Assembly: GCA_022448265.1 (NCBI GenBank)
Contig: JAKVCC010000007.1
Coordinates: 30,791 to 94,790, forward strand
From: Pirellulales bacterium
Lineage (GTDB): Bacteria > Planctomycetota > Planctomycetia > Pirellulales > Lacipirellulaceae
DNA: 64,000 bases
Reading direction: 5' to 3'
Below are positions 19,394 through 28,866 of the stretch, one piece after another (position 1 is the stretch's first letter; each line of letters opens with the position of its first letter). The notes beneath the pieces are model-generated. The model was not told the DNA's origin and ran no database searches. It worked only from the letters and a program-made list of their open reading frames with translations. Both the position numbers and the translations under genes were made by a program.

Positions 19394-20040
19394 AGAAAAT
19401 CCCCTTATCGCTTGTCGGAAAATGTTCGGTAACGTTGGTCACTATAGTCTCGTTTGTCACTATCTTTCAAGATTGTAACTCAATTGGCAGCAGACTCCAG
19501 CAATTACCCCCCAGCACATCCCCTTGCTGGGACCCTAGCGATCGCGACGGTACGTTCCGTCGTCCTTGACGAGTAGGTCCGTCGCTCGTTTGAACTACTG
19601 TAAAACGAGGACTTTCCCTTCTTGGGAACGGCCCCGGTTGATTGACGACCGCGGCTGAAGACAAAAAATGAAGATCTCAGGGCGTTGCGTTTTTTTTCTT
19701 TTCTCTGAAGGTTTCATCATAGATTTTACTCGGCATGGGTAAAACCTTCCGCGAAGTGCTAGGAGAAACATGCGCGTCGTGGCACCGAATGGCGATCGCC
19801 AACAGTGAATTGGAATTCGCTTTCCCGTGATATTTGCAGCAAGCGCCCTGGACCTCATAGCGACTGGTCACCAACCTGGATTTGTCAGGCACCGACGGCA
19901 GCAAAACGCCAGAAAAGGTCCGGCGTGTGCAAAGGGTGCGCGTCGTGCGAATCGGCAGTGGGCCCTATGTGGTTTGACCTGAATAGCCCGGTTAAGCCAG
20001 CGGGTGCCGCTCCGACGAAAGGCCTTCCACCCACCTCAAT
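19394..20040. other. Spacer of 0.65 kb, nothing recognised
   Basis: Upstream of the cytochrome/LRR gene and downstream of ilvD. A T/C-rich tract near 19689-19707 is the only compositional feature. No gene or RNA could be supported. Confidence 0.45.
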
Positions 20041-21732
20041 CTACTCATCGGTCACACACCCCTCGCTCGCGCTCTTGACATTCTTGATGTATTTATAGAG
20101 CGTGCCGCGCGTCGCTTTGTATGCAGGTGCCGTCCAAGCCGTTCGGCGCTGTTGCCACTGGTCGTCGGCAATGCCAACGTCGATAGTGTTCGCCTCGGCA
20201 TCGATAATGATCGTGTCCCCATTTTGCACCAACGCAATCGGCCCGCCAACCTGCGCCTCAGGCGTAATGTGCCCCACGATAAACCCATGCGAGCCGCCGC
20301 TAAATCGACCGTCGGTCATCAACGCAACATCGCTACCCAAACCGGCTCCCACAATTGCGCTGGTAGGAGTGAGCATTTCCGGCATACCCGGACCACCCTG
20401 GGGGCCTTCGTAGCGAATGATAACCACGTCGCCCTTGTTGATCTGCTTGTTCTCCAACGCCACGAGCATCTCTTCCTCCGAGTCAAACACGTTCGCCGGT
20501 CCGCGAAACTGCAGGCCTTCCTTACCGGTAATCTTGGCCACCGCGCCATCGGGACATAAATTGCCGCGCATAATTCGCAAATGGCCCGTCGCCTTGATGG
20601 GATTTGTAAGCGGACGCACCACTTCTTGGCCGGCCTGCAGTCCCGGCAAGTCCGCCAGATTTTCGGCAACCGTTTTCCCAGTGACTGTTAAGCAATCACC
20701 TTGCAGGAGGCCCGCCTCCAGGAGCAGTTTCATAACCGCCGGCGTCCCGCCCACCGCATGCAATTCTTCCTGGACAAACCGTCCGCTTGGCTTCAAATCG
20801 GCCAGCAACGGGGTCCGGTCGCTTACCGACTGGAAATCATCAATCGTCAAAGGCACCTCGACGCTGCGGGCCATGGCCAGCAAATGCAACACGGCATTGG
20901 TCGAACCACCGACAACCATCAACAGAACCAGCGCATTTTCAAACGCTTCGCGCGTCATGATGTCGCGCGGCTTGATATCGCGCTCCATGCAGATCCGCAG
21001 CGCCTCGCCCGCCTGCAGGCATTCGGCCAGCTTGTCGGGGTCTTCCGCCGGGATTGAGGAACTGTAGGGAAGCGACATACCCATCGCTTCGATGGCCGAC
21101 GCCATCGTATTAGCGGTGTACATACCGCCACACGCGCCAGCCCCGGGGCAACTATGGCGAACAATCTCTTTGCGCTCCGCCTCGGTTATCTTGCCGGCCA
21201 AGAACTCGCCGTAGCACTGGAAGGCACTAACCACATCTCGCTTTTGCTCGCCCCCGTCAAAATGCGTAAAGCCGGGTTTGATCGTGCCCCCATAGACCAT
21301 CAGGCTTGGACGATTCAGCCGTCCCATTGCCATGATACATCCGGGCATATTTTTGTCGCAGCCGGGCAGAGTTATGCACCCGTCATACCACTGGCCGCCC
21401 ATCACTGTTTCGATCGAGTCGGCAATGAGGTCGCGCGACTGCAGCGAAAAACTCATGCCGTCGGTGCCCATGGAAATACCATCCGACACGCCCACCGTGT
21501 TGAATCGCATGCCGACCATGCCATGGGCAGCAACGCCCTCCTTGACTTTGGCCGCCAAATCTAAGAGGTGCATATTGCACGGGTTTCCCTCGTACCAAAC
21601 GCTGGCAATTCCAATCTGGGGTTTTTGAAGATCTTCTTCGGTAAGCCCGGTACCCATGAGCATGGCTTGCGATCCGCCCTGCGATTTGGGTTGGGTGATA
21701 TGATGGCTGTATTTGTTAAGGGGCTCGGACAA
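20041..21732 (-). CDS. ilvD: Dihydroxy-acid dehydratase
   Basis: Catalyses the dehydration step of branched-chain amino acid synthesis (2,3-dihydroxy-acid to 2-oxo-acid) using a [Fe-S] cluster. Key motifs are present: [26 protein letters not shown] and the C-terminal [10 protein letters not shown]. The frame is open far upstream, but I place the start at a TTG (21732), which has an AAAGGA site nine bases before it and gives [14 protein letters not shown]..., 563 residues, the normal length for the family. Longer starts would add non-conserved residues made from a repeat-bearing spacer. No ilv neighbours are in the window. Confidence 0.93.
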   Translation of the reverse strand: MSEPLNKYSHHITQPKSQGGSQAMLMGTGLTEEDLQKPQIGIASVWYEGNPCNMHLLDLAAKVKEGVAAHGMVGMRFNTVGVSDGISMGTDGMSFSLQSRDLIADSIETVMGGQWYDGCITLPGCDKNMPGCIMAMGRLNRPSLMVYGGTIKPGFTHFDGGEQKRDVVSAFQCYGEFLAGKITEAERKEIVRHSCPGAGACGGMYTANTMASAIEAMGMSLPYSSSIPAEDPDKLAECLQAGEALRICMERDIKPRDIMTREAFENALVLLMVVGGSTNAVLHLLAMARSVEVPLTIDDFQSVSDRTPLLADLKPSGRFVQEELHAVGGTPAVMKLLLEAGLLQGDCLTVTGKTVAENLADLPGLQAGQEVVRPLTNPIKATGHLRIMRGNLCPDGAVAKITGKEGLQFRGPANVFDSEEEMLVALENKQINKGDVVIIRYEGPQGGPGMPEMLTPTSAIVGAGLGSDVALMTDGRFSGGSHGFIVGHITPEAQVGGPIALVQNGDTIIIDAEANTIDVGIADDQWQQRRTAWTAPAYKATRGTLYKYIKNVKSASEGCVTDE

Positions 21733-21808
21733 GGGGATGGGTCCTTTGAGATTCAAAGTAAGGAAAATCTGCACTAGCAGAAAAAAACCATTGTACCCAA
21801 TGCAATAG

Positions 21809-21829
21809 AATGACCAATGACCAATGACC
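21809..21829. repeat. Heptamer tandem repeat, three AATGACC units
   Basis: AATGACC occurs three times without gaps, followed by a decayed GTGACCA. It lies just upstream of ilvD. It is far too short and unspaced for a CRISPR array. Confidence 0.8.
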
Positions 21830-22000
21830 ACGGTCCCAGTGACCATGTGGCCAGCTGCCAGACACACTTATTTGAGCACTGACTCATGGAACTTGGGCGT
21901 ATCGGCGCCCATGCCGGCGTAAAAACCCGACTTTTCGGACCTCGCGCCCCTTCGGTGCGGCCTGGCAACGGTTCGCATACTATGTCTGAAATAGACTAAC

Positions 22001-22080
22001 CCCCATTTCAAATCATCATTCGGCCTCAAGATCGCCGAGAATTGTGGCCCCAAACCAGGTTTTAAAACTGGTTCTCGTCT
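22001..22080 (+). repeat. Dispersed intergenic repeat (copy 2 of 3)
   Basis: This copy aligns without gaps to 33811-33890: by eye 59 of 80 positions match. The left element CCCATTTCAAA and the right element CCCCAAACCAGGTTTTAAAACT stand 53 bases apart (TTTCAAA at 22006, GTTTTAAAA at 22059), exactly the spacing seen in copy 3. The arms are near inverted repeats of each other. Confidence 0.7.
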
Positions 22081-22638
22081 ATTCACAGTTCAAAACCGGA
22101 CTTCCATGCTCACCACACGCCTCCGCCGGAAAACCTATTGCAGGCTACGTCGGCACAGGAATTCATGCTGGCGGACATTTTGCAGGGCACCATTTCGAGA
22201 CCAAGCCGCGCAGAAATGCACTAGATCCAATGACAGTAAGAGCAAATTCTTTTTCTAGCCATTACATTCGTTTGCCAAAAGATCGGAAGAGCATTCGCTG
22301 GTTATCAGCCAGGTCTACAACTAGGTGTGTACACTCCTCATGGCACAGCAGAAAGATATATGCCAGTCCGCCGGTGATGGTGCTCGAGCACATCTGCCCG
22401 GACAAAATCTCTGACTACCTAGCCTGCGTCCACAAGCTGCTCATCGCTGGCAGGCTTCAAACGGATAGCGACACTGCTTGTTGTAAGTAAGAAACGCATT
22501 TATTTAACTAGCGGTGGTGGCCGAATAGCCAAACAGATAGTCGCACCGCTACTGGAACACCTACCGTTGGGGCCAGCTACACTGCGGTGCCGCAGCCTGG
22601 GCATGCCATGACGATTGCCACCAAGTAGCCTGCGCCAG

Positions 22639-23418
22639 TCAGGCGACCGCCGGACGCCGAGGCGCTTTTAAGATTCGGCCATCGCAATCGATCATCCGCG
22701 CCAGGCGCATCTTGGCAACGGCCAGGCGCTTGCAGTCACGAACTGAATCAGCCACAGGTGTCTTGGAGCGATCGTTCCATAGCCAGACACTCACTTCCGG
22801 TACAACGCCCACTCGCAAACCCCGGCGCTGGGCACGCACAAAAAACTCTGCCCGCTCGTCATTGCCCAGTTCCTCGTCCCATCCTCCCAATGCGCGAACT
22901 TTTTCGGTGCGAGCTACAAAAAAATTACCAACGAAATCACACCAGTAAAAACCTTCGCCGCGGGAGCGATAGCCGCGAGTAAACGTAATCTGGTCGCCTG
23001 AAATTTCCATCAATCCATGTTCGGATTGAGGCCCACGCTTGACCAGCAACCAAAACTTTCGCTGGCACCCAACTAGGTCGCCAGCCGCCACGTCGAGCAT
23101 GTTGTTGGCAACTAGAGCATGCAAGGGCGCCAGCGAAGTCTCGCCAGACAGCTCACATTGATCGTTGAGCAGAAGAAAATAGGGCGTCCTCACCCGCGCC
23201 AGCAGTGCATTGCACCCTGCGCTGCGGCCCGACCCCGCGGGAAGCCGTATCGACTCGATACCAGGCTGCTGCCGCGACGGCTCACAACTTGCATCGGCAA
23301 CAAAAATCCGTAGCTCAGGATAGCCGCGTCGCAGGCTCCGTACGAGCCGCCGCAACGACTTGGGCCGATCGGCGGTACTGATGATAGCAGTGAGTTGCGA
23401 GAGGTCAGCGGCGGGCAT
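22639..23418 (-). CDS. Family 2-type glycosyltransferase
   Basis: A 259-residue GT-A fold protein. The N-terminus TAIISTADRPKSLRRLVRSL is the nucleotide-sugar-binding start of GT2 enzymes; LLLNDQCEL holds a DxD-like position and the C-terminal GGWDEELGNDERAEFFVRA is the acceptor-side ED motif. No membrane helix, so a cytosolic or peripheral enzyme that builds a glycan or glycolipid. The true DxD appears as N-D, so the metal site may be altered. Convergent or parallel partners for polysaccharide synthesis are absent; substrate unknown. Confidence 0.8.
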   Translation of the reverse strand: MPAADLSQLTAIISTADRPKSLRRLVRSLRRGYPELRIFVADASCEPSRQQPGIESIRLPAGSGRSAGCNALLARVRTPYFLLLNDQCELSGETSLAPLHALVANNMLDVAAGDLVGCQRKFWLLVKRGPQSEHGLMEISGDQITFTRGYRSRGEGFYWCDFVGNFFVARTEKVRALGGWDEELGNDERAEFFVRAQRRGLRVGVVPEVSVWLWNDRSKTPVADSVRDCKRLAVAKMRLARMIDCDGRILKAPRRPAVA

Positions 23419-23799
23419 AGCAATATTGGGGCAAGAGGATTTGAAATGTGCGGGTGCCTACTCTTTTCAGATCGCCCGCTGCGAGGCACAAATCCAAAGA
23501 AGCTGCCTCAGGCAGCCTGCATGCCTCCAAATCCACCAAAGCCCCAATCAAGCAGGCCCTTCGCAGATTGCCCCCGCTGCCAAATGGCCAGCCAAAGTGG
23601 AGAGGACGAAGACGCCACACCATAAGAGATAGCATGAGGCGAAAATCCCTACAGATACCTGTCGACAAGCGCGCAGCGCAGAATCTGGCACAGGGCTGAC
23701 CTCTAGCGCCGTCACTCGTTTACGGCTCGTGGTGCGCCCACGCTGCGTGCCAACGCAGCTGCCGGCCCATCGCAAGCCGACAATCCGTCCATCGACCGG
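23419..23799. other. Spacer of 0.38 kb, nothing recognised
   Basis: No gene, RNA or repeat could be supported between the glycosyltransferase and the C45-type hydrolase. A hydrophobic minus-strand frame near 23548-23700 lacks a start signal. Confidence 0.4.
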
Positions 23800-24975
23800 T
23801 CAATCCCTGCTCTCCGCTTCAAATTCCAACAGGTCTCTCAGCTCGATCCGCTTAAGGGGCAGGGCAGAGGAGGGGGGCCGGCCAACCGCCAAATGCAAGA
23901 CCAACTCGCGCGGCTCAAACACCATCGTTTGCAGCGTCAGTTCGCCTTGGTTAGCCTCATGCAGATGTCGATGCACGGCTGCCACGTCGTGCGACGACCC
24001 GGTGGCAGCCTTCTGCAAACTTTCATAACGCGCGCACCGAGTATCCACGGCCAATCCCTCCGTGCGAAAGTGATTGGTGCATGGCAAAATCGCACTGTTC
24101 GGGTCCCGCCGCGTGACCTCGGTAGACGTGATCTCGAAAACCGCGCCGCCTATACGGTCGCATACCGCCAGATTAGCCCATGTCGTAGCTTTCGTGCGTC
24201 TGATTAGCGCTTCCGCCTCGGCCACGGTCGTGCACTCTTCCAGGATCTGCCGAAAGACCAACAATAGGGGCACCCCGCTCAGGTCCAGTGGTGGCGATCG
24301 GTTACCCGCTTCGTACACATCAAGCGTGGCGACAGCCAGTCCGGCATCGTTGATCCCTGACAACACGCCCAACAAACCCGGATAACCGACCGCCGCAAAA
24401 CTATGGTAACCGGCTGGCTGGACGATCATCAACAGGTTGTAGTTCTCCAGCAAGCCGAGCGACGGAAAATCGAAATTTCGTCCGAAGAGTGGGCCGCCTG
24501 TTGCGCTCCGCCCGGGTTCAACAATCAACGTCGAGCAGCCAAGTCGGCGCAGTTCGAGCAGAGTGTTGGCCAAAGCCAACTTATTTCTATCCAAAGCGGC
24601 GTGCTCAGCCACCGCCGCCAGCTCGTCTAGGTAGCGTTGCGGCGCTTGCGCCAAAAGCCGGCTACTTGTGGCGATCGCCAGCGGCCACGACTCATACGCC
24701 CCTTCCTCCGAAAGCAGCTCTCCAGGGTACTTGAGCAGCGCAGCGGCTGGCTTCGCCAATAAGGCCGCATGCTGCGCGCCAATCTCGCGGCCAGTTCCCG
24801 CCAAGAAGACTACTGGCAAACCTTCAATGGTTTGCAACTTGCCCAGACCGTGCCGGCCAACAGAAAAAACCGGCTCCTTGGCGCGCGCAACCTCGGTGAA
24901 CCCAACAATGCAGAACAATCCAAGAAAAAGTCGCAGCAAAACCGCCTCGCTTCGTAGCCGCCTCCCCTTACACAT
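23800..24975 (-). CDS. C45-type autoproteolytic acyltransferase/hydrolase, exported
   Basis: A 391-residue Ntn-hydrolase-like protein. After a signal peptide (cleavage near VARA, about residue 31) come the features of the acyl-CoA:6-aminopenicillanic acid acyltransferase/phospholipase B-like group: [12 protein letters not shown], the presumed autocleavage and catalytic Cys147 ([12 protein letters not shown]), [11 protein letters not shown] and [17 protein letters not shown]. Such enzymes cleave themselves before the Cys and then hydrolyse or transfer acyl or amide groups. The ATG used overlaps the end of xylA by eight bases; a TTG further in (MLRLFLGLF) with a GGGGAGG upstream is an alternative start. 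Co-transcription with xylA is likely, the reason unclear. Confidence 0.8.
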   Translation of the reverse strand: MCKGRRLRSEAVLLRLFLGLFCIVGFTEVARAKEPVFSVGRHGLGKLQTIEGLPVVFLAGTGREIGAQHAALLAKPAAALLKYPGELLSEEGAYESWPLAIATSSRLLAQAPQRYLDELAAVAEHAALDRNKLALANTLLELRRLGCSTLIVEPGRSATGGPLFGRNFDFPSLGLLENYNLLMIVQPAGYHSFAAVGYPGLLGVLSGINDAGLAVATLDVYEAGNRSPPLDLSGVPLLLVFRQILEECTTVAEAEALIRRTKATTWANLAVCDRIGGAVFEITSTEVTRRDPNSAILPCTNHFRTEGLAVDTRCARYESLQKAATGSSHDVAAVHRHLHEANQGELTLQTMVFEPRELVLHLAVGRPPSSALPLKRIELRDLLEFEAESRD

Positions 24976-26278
24976 AACAATTGATCAAGTTCTCCAGCAT
25001 CTCCTGGCGACCGCTAACATTCTTTGCTGCGTCGCCTTGATCAAGCATGATTTTTTCGAGCGACGCAAAACTGTGCTTGCCAGATTCGATTTCCGCGCCC
25101 AAGCCACTGTCCCAACTCGCATAGCGGCCGGTGAGCAACCCTTCCAAGCGTTGGTCGGCCCGAATGGCAGCGGCAATTTTTAATCCCCGCGCAAACGCGT
25201 CCATGCCACCGATGTGAGCGTAAAACAAATCGACCGGTTCAAAGCTCTCGCGGCGCACTTTGGCATCAAAGTTCACGCCACCAGGATTGAGCCCGCCAAA
25301 TTTGAGCACCGAAAGCATGCACTGCGTAGTCAGGTAGATGTCAGTAGGAAACTGATCGGTATCCCAGCCCAAAAGCATGTCGCCCGTGTTGGCATCGATC
25401 GAGCCCAGTGCCCCGGACGAGCCAGCTACCTCCATTTCATGCTGCATCGAGTGACCGGCCAGGGTGGCGTGGTTCGTTTCCAGATTCAGCTTCAAGGAAT
25501 CCATGAGGTCGTACTGCCGCAAGAAGTTGAGGCAGGCGGCCGCATCGCTATCGTACTGGTGCTTCGTTGGCTCCTTTGGCTTGGGCTCGATATAGAACTG
25601 GCCCGTAAATCCAATTTCTTTGGCATAGTCGACCGCCATGTGCAAAAACTGACCCAGATGGTCCAGCTCGCGCCGCATGTTGGTATTCCAAAGGTTTTGG
25701 TAGCCTTCGCGCCCACCCCAAAAAGTATAGCCCTCACCACCCAGTGACAGCGTGACTTCCAAGGCCTTCTTCACCTGCGCTGCAGCAAAAGCAAACGCGT
25801 CGCAGTTGGGACTCGTCGCCGCTCCATGCACGTAGCGAGGATTGCTAAACAAATTAGCCGTGCCCCACAACAGCTTGATACCCGTGCGCTGCTGCTCTTC
25901 GCCGAGCACCTCGACCACCGCGTCGAGATTCTTATTGGTCTCAGCAAGCGACGATCCTTCTGGCGCAACGTCTCGATCATGAAAAGCGTAGTAGGGCGCG
26001 CCTAGTTTCTCCATAAACTCAAAAGCAGCGCGGACCCGATTTTGGGCGTTTTCCACCGAGTCGCTGCCATCTTCCCAGGGCCGCACCGCGGTGCCCGGCC
26101 CAAAGGGATCGGCCCCTTGGCCACGGAACGTGTGCCAATAGACTACGCTAAACCGCAAGTGGTCGCGCATCGCCATACCCTCGACCTGCTCATTGGGATC
26201 GTAGTGACGGAAGGCGAGCGGGTTCTTACTGTCCGGGCCTTCAAAGGGGATCCGATCGATTTCAGGAAAAGCGGACAT
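24968..26278 (-). CDS. xylA: Xylose isomerase
   Basis: Converts D-xylose to D-xylulose in the cytosol. The 436-residue protein matches the longer class II type; the catalytic [10 protein letters not shown] (His/Asp pair near residue 100), [16 protein letters not shown] metal region and [18 protein letters not shown] are all intact. The ATG follows a TAGGAG site with six-base spacing. A C45-type hydrolase overlaps its 3' end; no xylulokinase is in the window. Assignment certain. Confidence 0.97.
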   Translation of the reverse strand: MSAFPEIDRIPFEGPDSKNPLAFRHYDPNEQVEGMAMRDHLRFSVVYWHTFRGQGADPFGPGTAVRPWEDGSDSVENAQNRVRAAFEFMEKLGAPYYAFHDRDVAPEGSSLAETNKNLDAVVEVLGEEQQRTGIKLLWGTANLFSNPRYVHGAATSPNCDAFAFAAAQVKKALEVTLSLGGEGYTFWGGREGYQNLWNTNMRRELDHLGQFLHMAVDYAKEIGFTGQFYIEPKPKEPTKHQYDSDAAACLNFLRQYDLMDSLKLNLETNHATLAGHSMQHEMEVAGSSGALGSIDANTGDMLLGWDTDQFPTDIYLTTQCMLSVLKFGGLNPGGVNFDAKVRRESFEPVDLFYAHIGGMDAFARGLKIAAAIRADQRLEGLLTGRYASWDSGLGAEIESGKHSFASLEKIMLDQGDAAKNVSGRQEMLENLINCYV

Positions 26279-26447
26279 TTACGACTCCTAACAAATATGG
26301 GGCGAAGTAGTCTGATCACTCAAATTGCAGGCAAAGCCGCATCTAGTGGCACGAACCGCATTGCCTGAGTTCTGAATATTACGAGGCCCCTTATTCTAGT
26401 GATTCTGCGGCCTTTGAGCAGGGCCCATTTCGTGGACAACAACTACA

Positions 26448-27485
26448 ATGTCGACTACTATCAAGGGGGGCAGGCGGTTCCTTACATTACGCCTGAGGAA
26501 TGGACTTCTCGCGCCGATGCTCGGCAGCCTCTTTTCATTTCTCCTTACGAATGCTTCGATGGCAATCTGTAGACTGACCGCCGGCCGGCTGCTCGTGGCC
26601 ATTCTATTGTTTTCGCCAGCACTGGCTGAACGCTCGACGGCTACCGTTGTCCGTTTCGATACCAATCTGGGGGATGTCGACGTGCGTCTCTACGACACGG
26701 CGACACCACTTTCGATCGCTAATTTTCTCAGCTACGTCAATACCGACCGTTGGGATGGCACGTTTATCCATCGAAGCGTTCCTGGCTTTATCGTTCAGGG
26801 AGGCGGCTTCAGTCTCACGCCTGATATTTTCAACACGACCGACGTAGTCACCGACCCTCCCGTACTCAACGAACCTGGCATCTCAAACCTCCGCGGGACG
26901 ATCGCGTACGCTAAGATCGGTGGAAATCCAGATAGTGCCACGAGCCAATGGTTTTTTAATTTGGCAGATAACTCGAGCAATCTCGACAATCAGAACAGTG
27001 GCTTCACAGTATTTGGCCGAGTCGTCGGAGGCGGAATGGACGTGGTAGACAGCATCGCAGCGCTTTCGAAGGTAAGCGCGGGCGGCCCGTTTACAGATGT
27101 CCCGGTGACCGACTACGACCAAGTGATTGCACAGCAAAACATTTTTAACTCAGAGGCGGTCCTTATCAACGATGTCTTTGTGCTAGGTACACCAGACGGG
27201 GACTACGACTTCGACGGAGATGTCGACGCCGACGACTATCTGATTTGGCAGCGGGGTTTTGGCTCAACCACCGATGTGACGGCAGACAACAACGGCGACG
27301 CGATCGTCGACGCCGACGACTTGACGCCATGGATCAACAACTTTGGCACCGTGCTTGCTTCGACTGCGACGATCTCTGCCGTCCCCGAGCCCTCCACCCT
27401 GACACTTCTGGGTCTCGCCGCTCTGATAGCGCTCCGACAGGCCCGCCGCGCAAACCGGCAAGGGCCCGCGTCGACAGCCCTATGA
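26448..27485 (+). CDS. Secreted cyclophilin-type peptidyl-prolyl isomerase with dockerin-like and PEP-CTERM segments
   Basis: Up to 345 residues. The hydrophobic signal is best explained if translation begins at an inner ATG (26559, MAICRLTAGRLLVAILLF ... ALA), but the longer start cannot be excluded. The cyclophilin domain (about residues 65-240) has VRFDTNLGDVDVRLYD, FIHRSVPGFIVQGGG and SQWFFNLADNSSNLD. It is followed by two Ca-binding dockerin-like loops (DYDFDGDVDADDY and DNNGDAIVDADDL, about 245-300) and a C-terminal PEP-CTERM sorting signal (AVPEPSTLTLLGLAALIAL, then RQARRANR). The protein is probably processed by an exosortase and held at the surface while folding or docking to partners. 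Family calls are from motifs. Confidence 0.88.
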   Translation: MSTTIKGGRRFLTLRLRNGLLAPMLGSLFSFLLTNASMAICRLTAGRLLVAILLFSPALAERSTATVVRFDTNLGDVDVRLYDTATPLSIANFLSYVNTDRWDGTFIHRSVPGFIVQGGGFSLTPDIFNTTDVVTDPPVLNEPGISNLRGTIAYAKIGGNPDSATSQWFFNLADNSSNLDNQNSGFTVFGRVVGGGMDVVDSIAALSKVSAGGPFTDVPVTDYDQVIAQQNIFNSEAVLINDVFVLGTPDGDYDFDGDVDADDYLIWQRGFGSTTDVTADNNGDAIVDADDLTPWINNFGTVLASTATISAVPEPSTLTLLGLAALIALRQARRANRQGPASTAL

Positions 27486-27573
27486 CGACCCCAAGAATTG
27501 CCGTAAACTAGGCTTCGAAAGCCATGCGCTTTACGAACATCAAAATGCGCTCTTCAGGCTTCGAAGAGCACAA

Positions 27574-27657
27574 GCCGGAGTGGCGGAATTGGCAGACGCG
27601 CTGGATTCAAAATCCAGTGACCGCAAGGTCGTGGGGGTTCAAGTCCCCCCTCCGGTA
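27574..27657 (+). tRNA. tRNA-Leu (anticodon CAA)
   Basis: Class II tRNA with a long variable arm: acceptor GCCGGAG/CTCCGGT, anticodon stem CTGGA/TCCAG around TTCAAAA (anticodon CAA), variable arm near 27617-27631 and T arm GGGGG-TTCAAGT-CCCCC. CCA is not encoded. The remnant of a tyrosine integrase runs into its 3' end on the opposite strand. Confidence 0.95.
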
Positions 27658-27887
27658 CTTTGAAAACAGGGTTTTTCTGATTCGCCCTGCTGCTCATCTT
27701 GGGCAATGGTACCTAAAGTGGTACCCAAATCGCCTTCGACCGCTGCCCATAACTCATCGGCTGTCGCTTCGGCATTCGCGCCAACGTAATACTTCATGGT
27801 CGTGGTGATGTCGGAATGACGCATTAGCTCCCGCAAGACGGTCGGCATGACCCGCCAAAGAATCGAAAGAGTCTGATAAATATGGCC
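27639..27887 (-). pseudogene. Tyrosine site-specific integrase, C-terminal remnant
   Basis: The frame opens after a TGA at 27888 and encodes only the end of a phage-type integrase: WRVMPTVLRELMRH then the catalytic-tyrosine pattern H-x4-TT-x2-YY (HSDITTTMKYY). About 60 residues match; the core-binding part and the other active-site residues (R..H/K..H) are missing, and the sequence before WRVM diverges. The frame ends inside the 3' end of tRNA-Leu, the classical integration site. It is the scar of an integrated element whose body was lost or moved. Confidence 0.75.
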
Positions 27888-27918
27888 TCAACAAAGAGGT
27901 ATACAAATCCCAATCTCA

Positions 27919-28035
27919 TCAGCCTACCTCGTTGTCTAATTCTCGTTTCGTCCATTCTTCTCGCAAGTGCCGTCGCATGATCTTGTTGGACGCCGTACGG
28001 GGCAGACGCTCAACGAGCACCACATCGTGCCGCAT
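27919..28035 (-). pseudogene. Acyl-CoA ligase (AMP-binding) C-terminal remnant
   Basis: The last 38 codons of an ANL-superfamily enzyme: VVLVERLPRTASNKIMRRHLREEW, split here as VERLPRTASNKIM and RRHLREEW, which carry the catalytic-lysine motif (LPRTxxNKxxRxxLRE). The stop is a normal TGA, but nothing upstream on the minus strand continues the family, so only the 3' end survives. It lies between the integrase remnant and a lipoprotein gene, in what seems to be a deletion-prone scar. Confidence 0.6.
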
Positions 28036-28294
28036 TTGGCGGTTCCCACCCGAGTGTCTTCATGGCCGTGCGGGCCGATGGTTCCGTAAGGCCAGTCAGG
28101 TTCGACGTGGACTTGGCCGTGTTCAAAGCGTTCTGCTCGCGGGATGATGGAGGTGTGGTGGATTCGGAAGACTTATAAGCCAGGGTGAGTAACTTGCAAA
28201 CTTGCCGCCCCTTTATCTATCCTGGGTGCAGCGAGGAATTGCCGGCACCAGCATGAGATGTTTTACTCAAACTCACAAGGAACGAGAGATCGCA

Positions 28295-28738
28295 ATGGCA
28301 TGTATTCACCAACACTCATATTGCCAGTGCCTAGTAGCCATCTGGCACGTGTCAACCGCACTAGCCCTCGGGAGCCTGATCACCGGCTGCAGTGGAGACT
28401 CTGGACCCAAGCGATACGAATTGAGCGGCGAGGCCAAGGTCGAAGGCCAACCAATTCCGGTCGGTTACATCACATTTACCCCGGACACCAAGGCCGGTAA
28501 CAGCGGCTCGGGAACTCATGCCGAGATCAAGGATGGGCGCTATCGCACCGAACCTGATCGAGGCACGGTGGGTGGTCCTCACGTGGTATCCGTCAGCGGG
28601 TTCGACGGGAAAAAGATTCAACACGGTCCGGAGTTGAACCCGATGGGCAAGCCGCTGTTTCCCGACACCTCGTTCCATGTAGACCTGCCGAAAGAAGCGA
28701 GCACCAAAGATTTCGAGGTCCGCAAGAACAGGAAGTAG
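28295..28738 (+). CDS. Small lipoprotein of planctomycete type
   Basis: The start at 28295 gives a 147-residue protein with a lipobox (SLITGC, Cys near residue 31). The mature part (YELSGEAKVEGQPIPVGYIT) is the beta-sandwich-like domain of short planctomycete lipoproteins that often lie next to DUF1559 genes; no DUF1559 gene is here. Upstream in-frame codons would place the lipobox too deep. Function unknown. The gene at 7808 has a related N-terminal half. Confidence 0.75.
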   Translation: MACIHQHSYCQCLVAIWHVSTALALGSLITGCSGDSGPKRYELSGEAKVEGQPIPVGYITFTPDTKAGNSGSGTHAEIKDGRYRTEPDRGTVGGPHVVSVSGFDGKKIQHGPELNPMGKPLFPDTSFHVDLPKEASTKDFEVRKNRK

Positions 28739-28866
28739 CCTGTTGGGCGTCTGGGGAAAATACCCTTTTGGGACCGACGCTCGTCTGCTTCACTGCCGCA
28801 GTCTGCTCCCAGCTTCCCACCATTGCAGCGCAAAGCCCACTTGAAATCAAGTTGCCTACGGCCCCT

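Larger units (their letters stand above)
21733..22638. other. Spacer of 0.9 kb with tandem and dispersed repeats
   Basis: Holds a short tandem repeat at 21809-21829 and a dispersed repeat copy at 22001-22080. A plus-strand open frame at 22044-22490 starts inside that repeat and has neither a ribosome-binding site nor recognisable motifs, so I do not count it as a gene. Confidence 0.5.

Noticed and set aside
21809..21829. Three AATGACC units as a possible CRISPR
   Set aside because: Units are seven bases, unspaced and too few; no cas genes are in the window.
22044..22490. 148-codon plus-strand open frame
   Set aside because: Starts inside the dispersed repeat, lacks a ribosome-binding site and shows no family motif.
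23548..23775. Hydrophobic minus-strand open frame near the C45 gene
   Set aside because: No start signal and no family; probably chance.
27524..27808. Plus-strand open frame across tRNA-Leu
   Set aside because: It reads through the tRNA and has no other support; tRNA genes often give such open frames.
27639..28035. Intact prophage or genomic island
   Set aside because: Only terminal fragments of an integrase and an unrelated ligase are present; no phage genes nearby.
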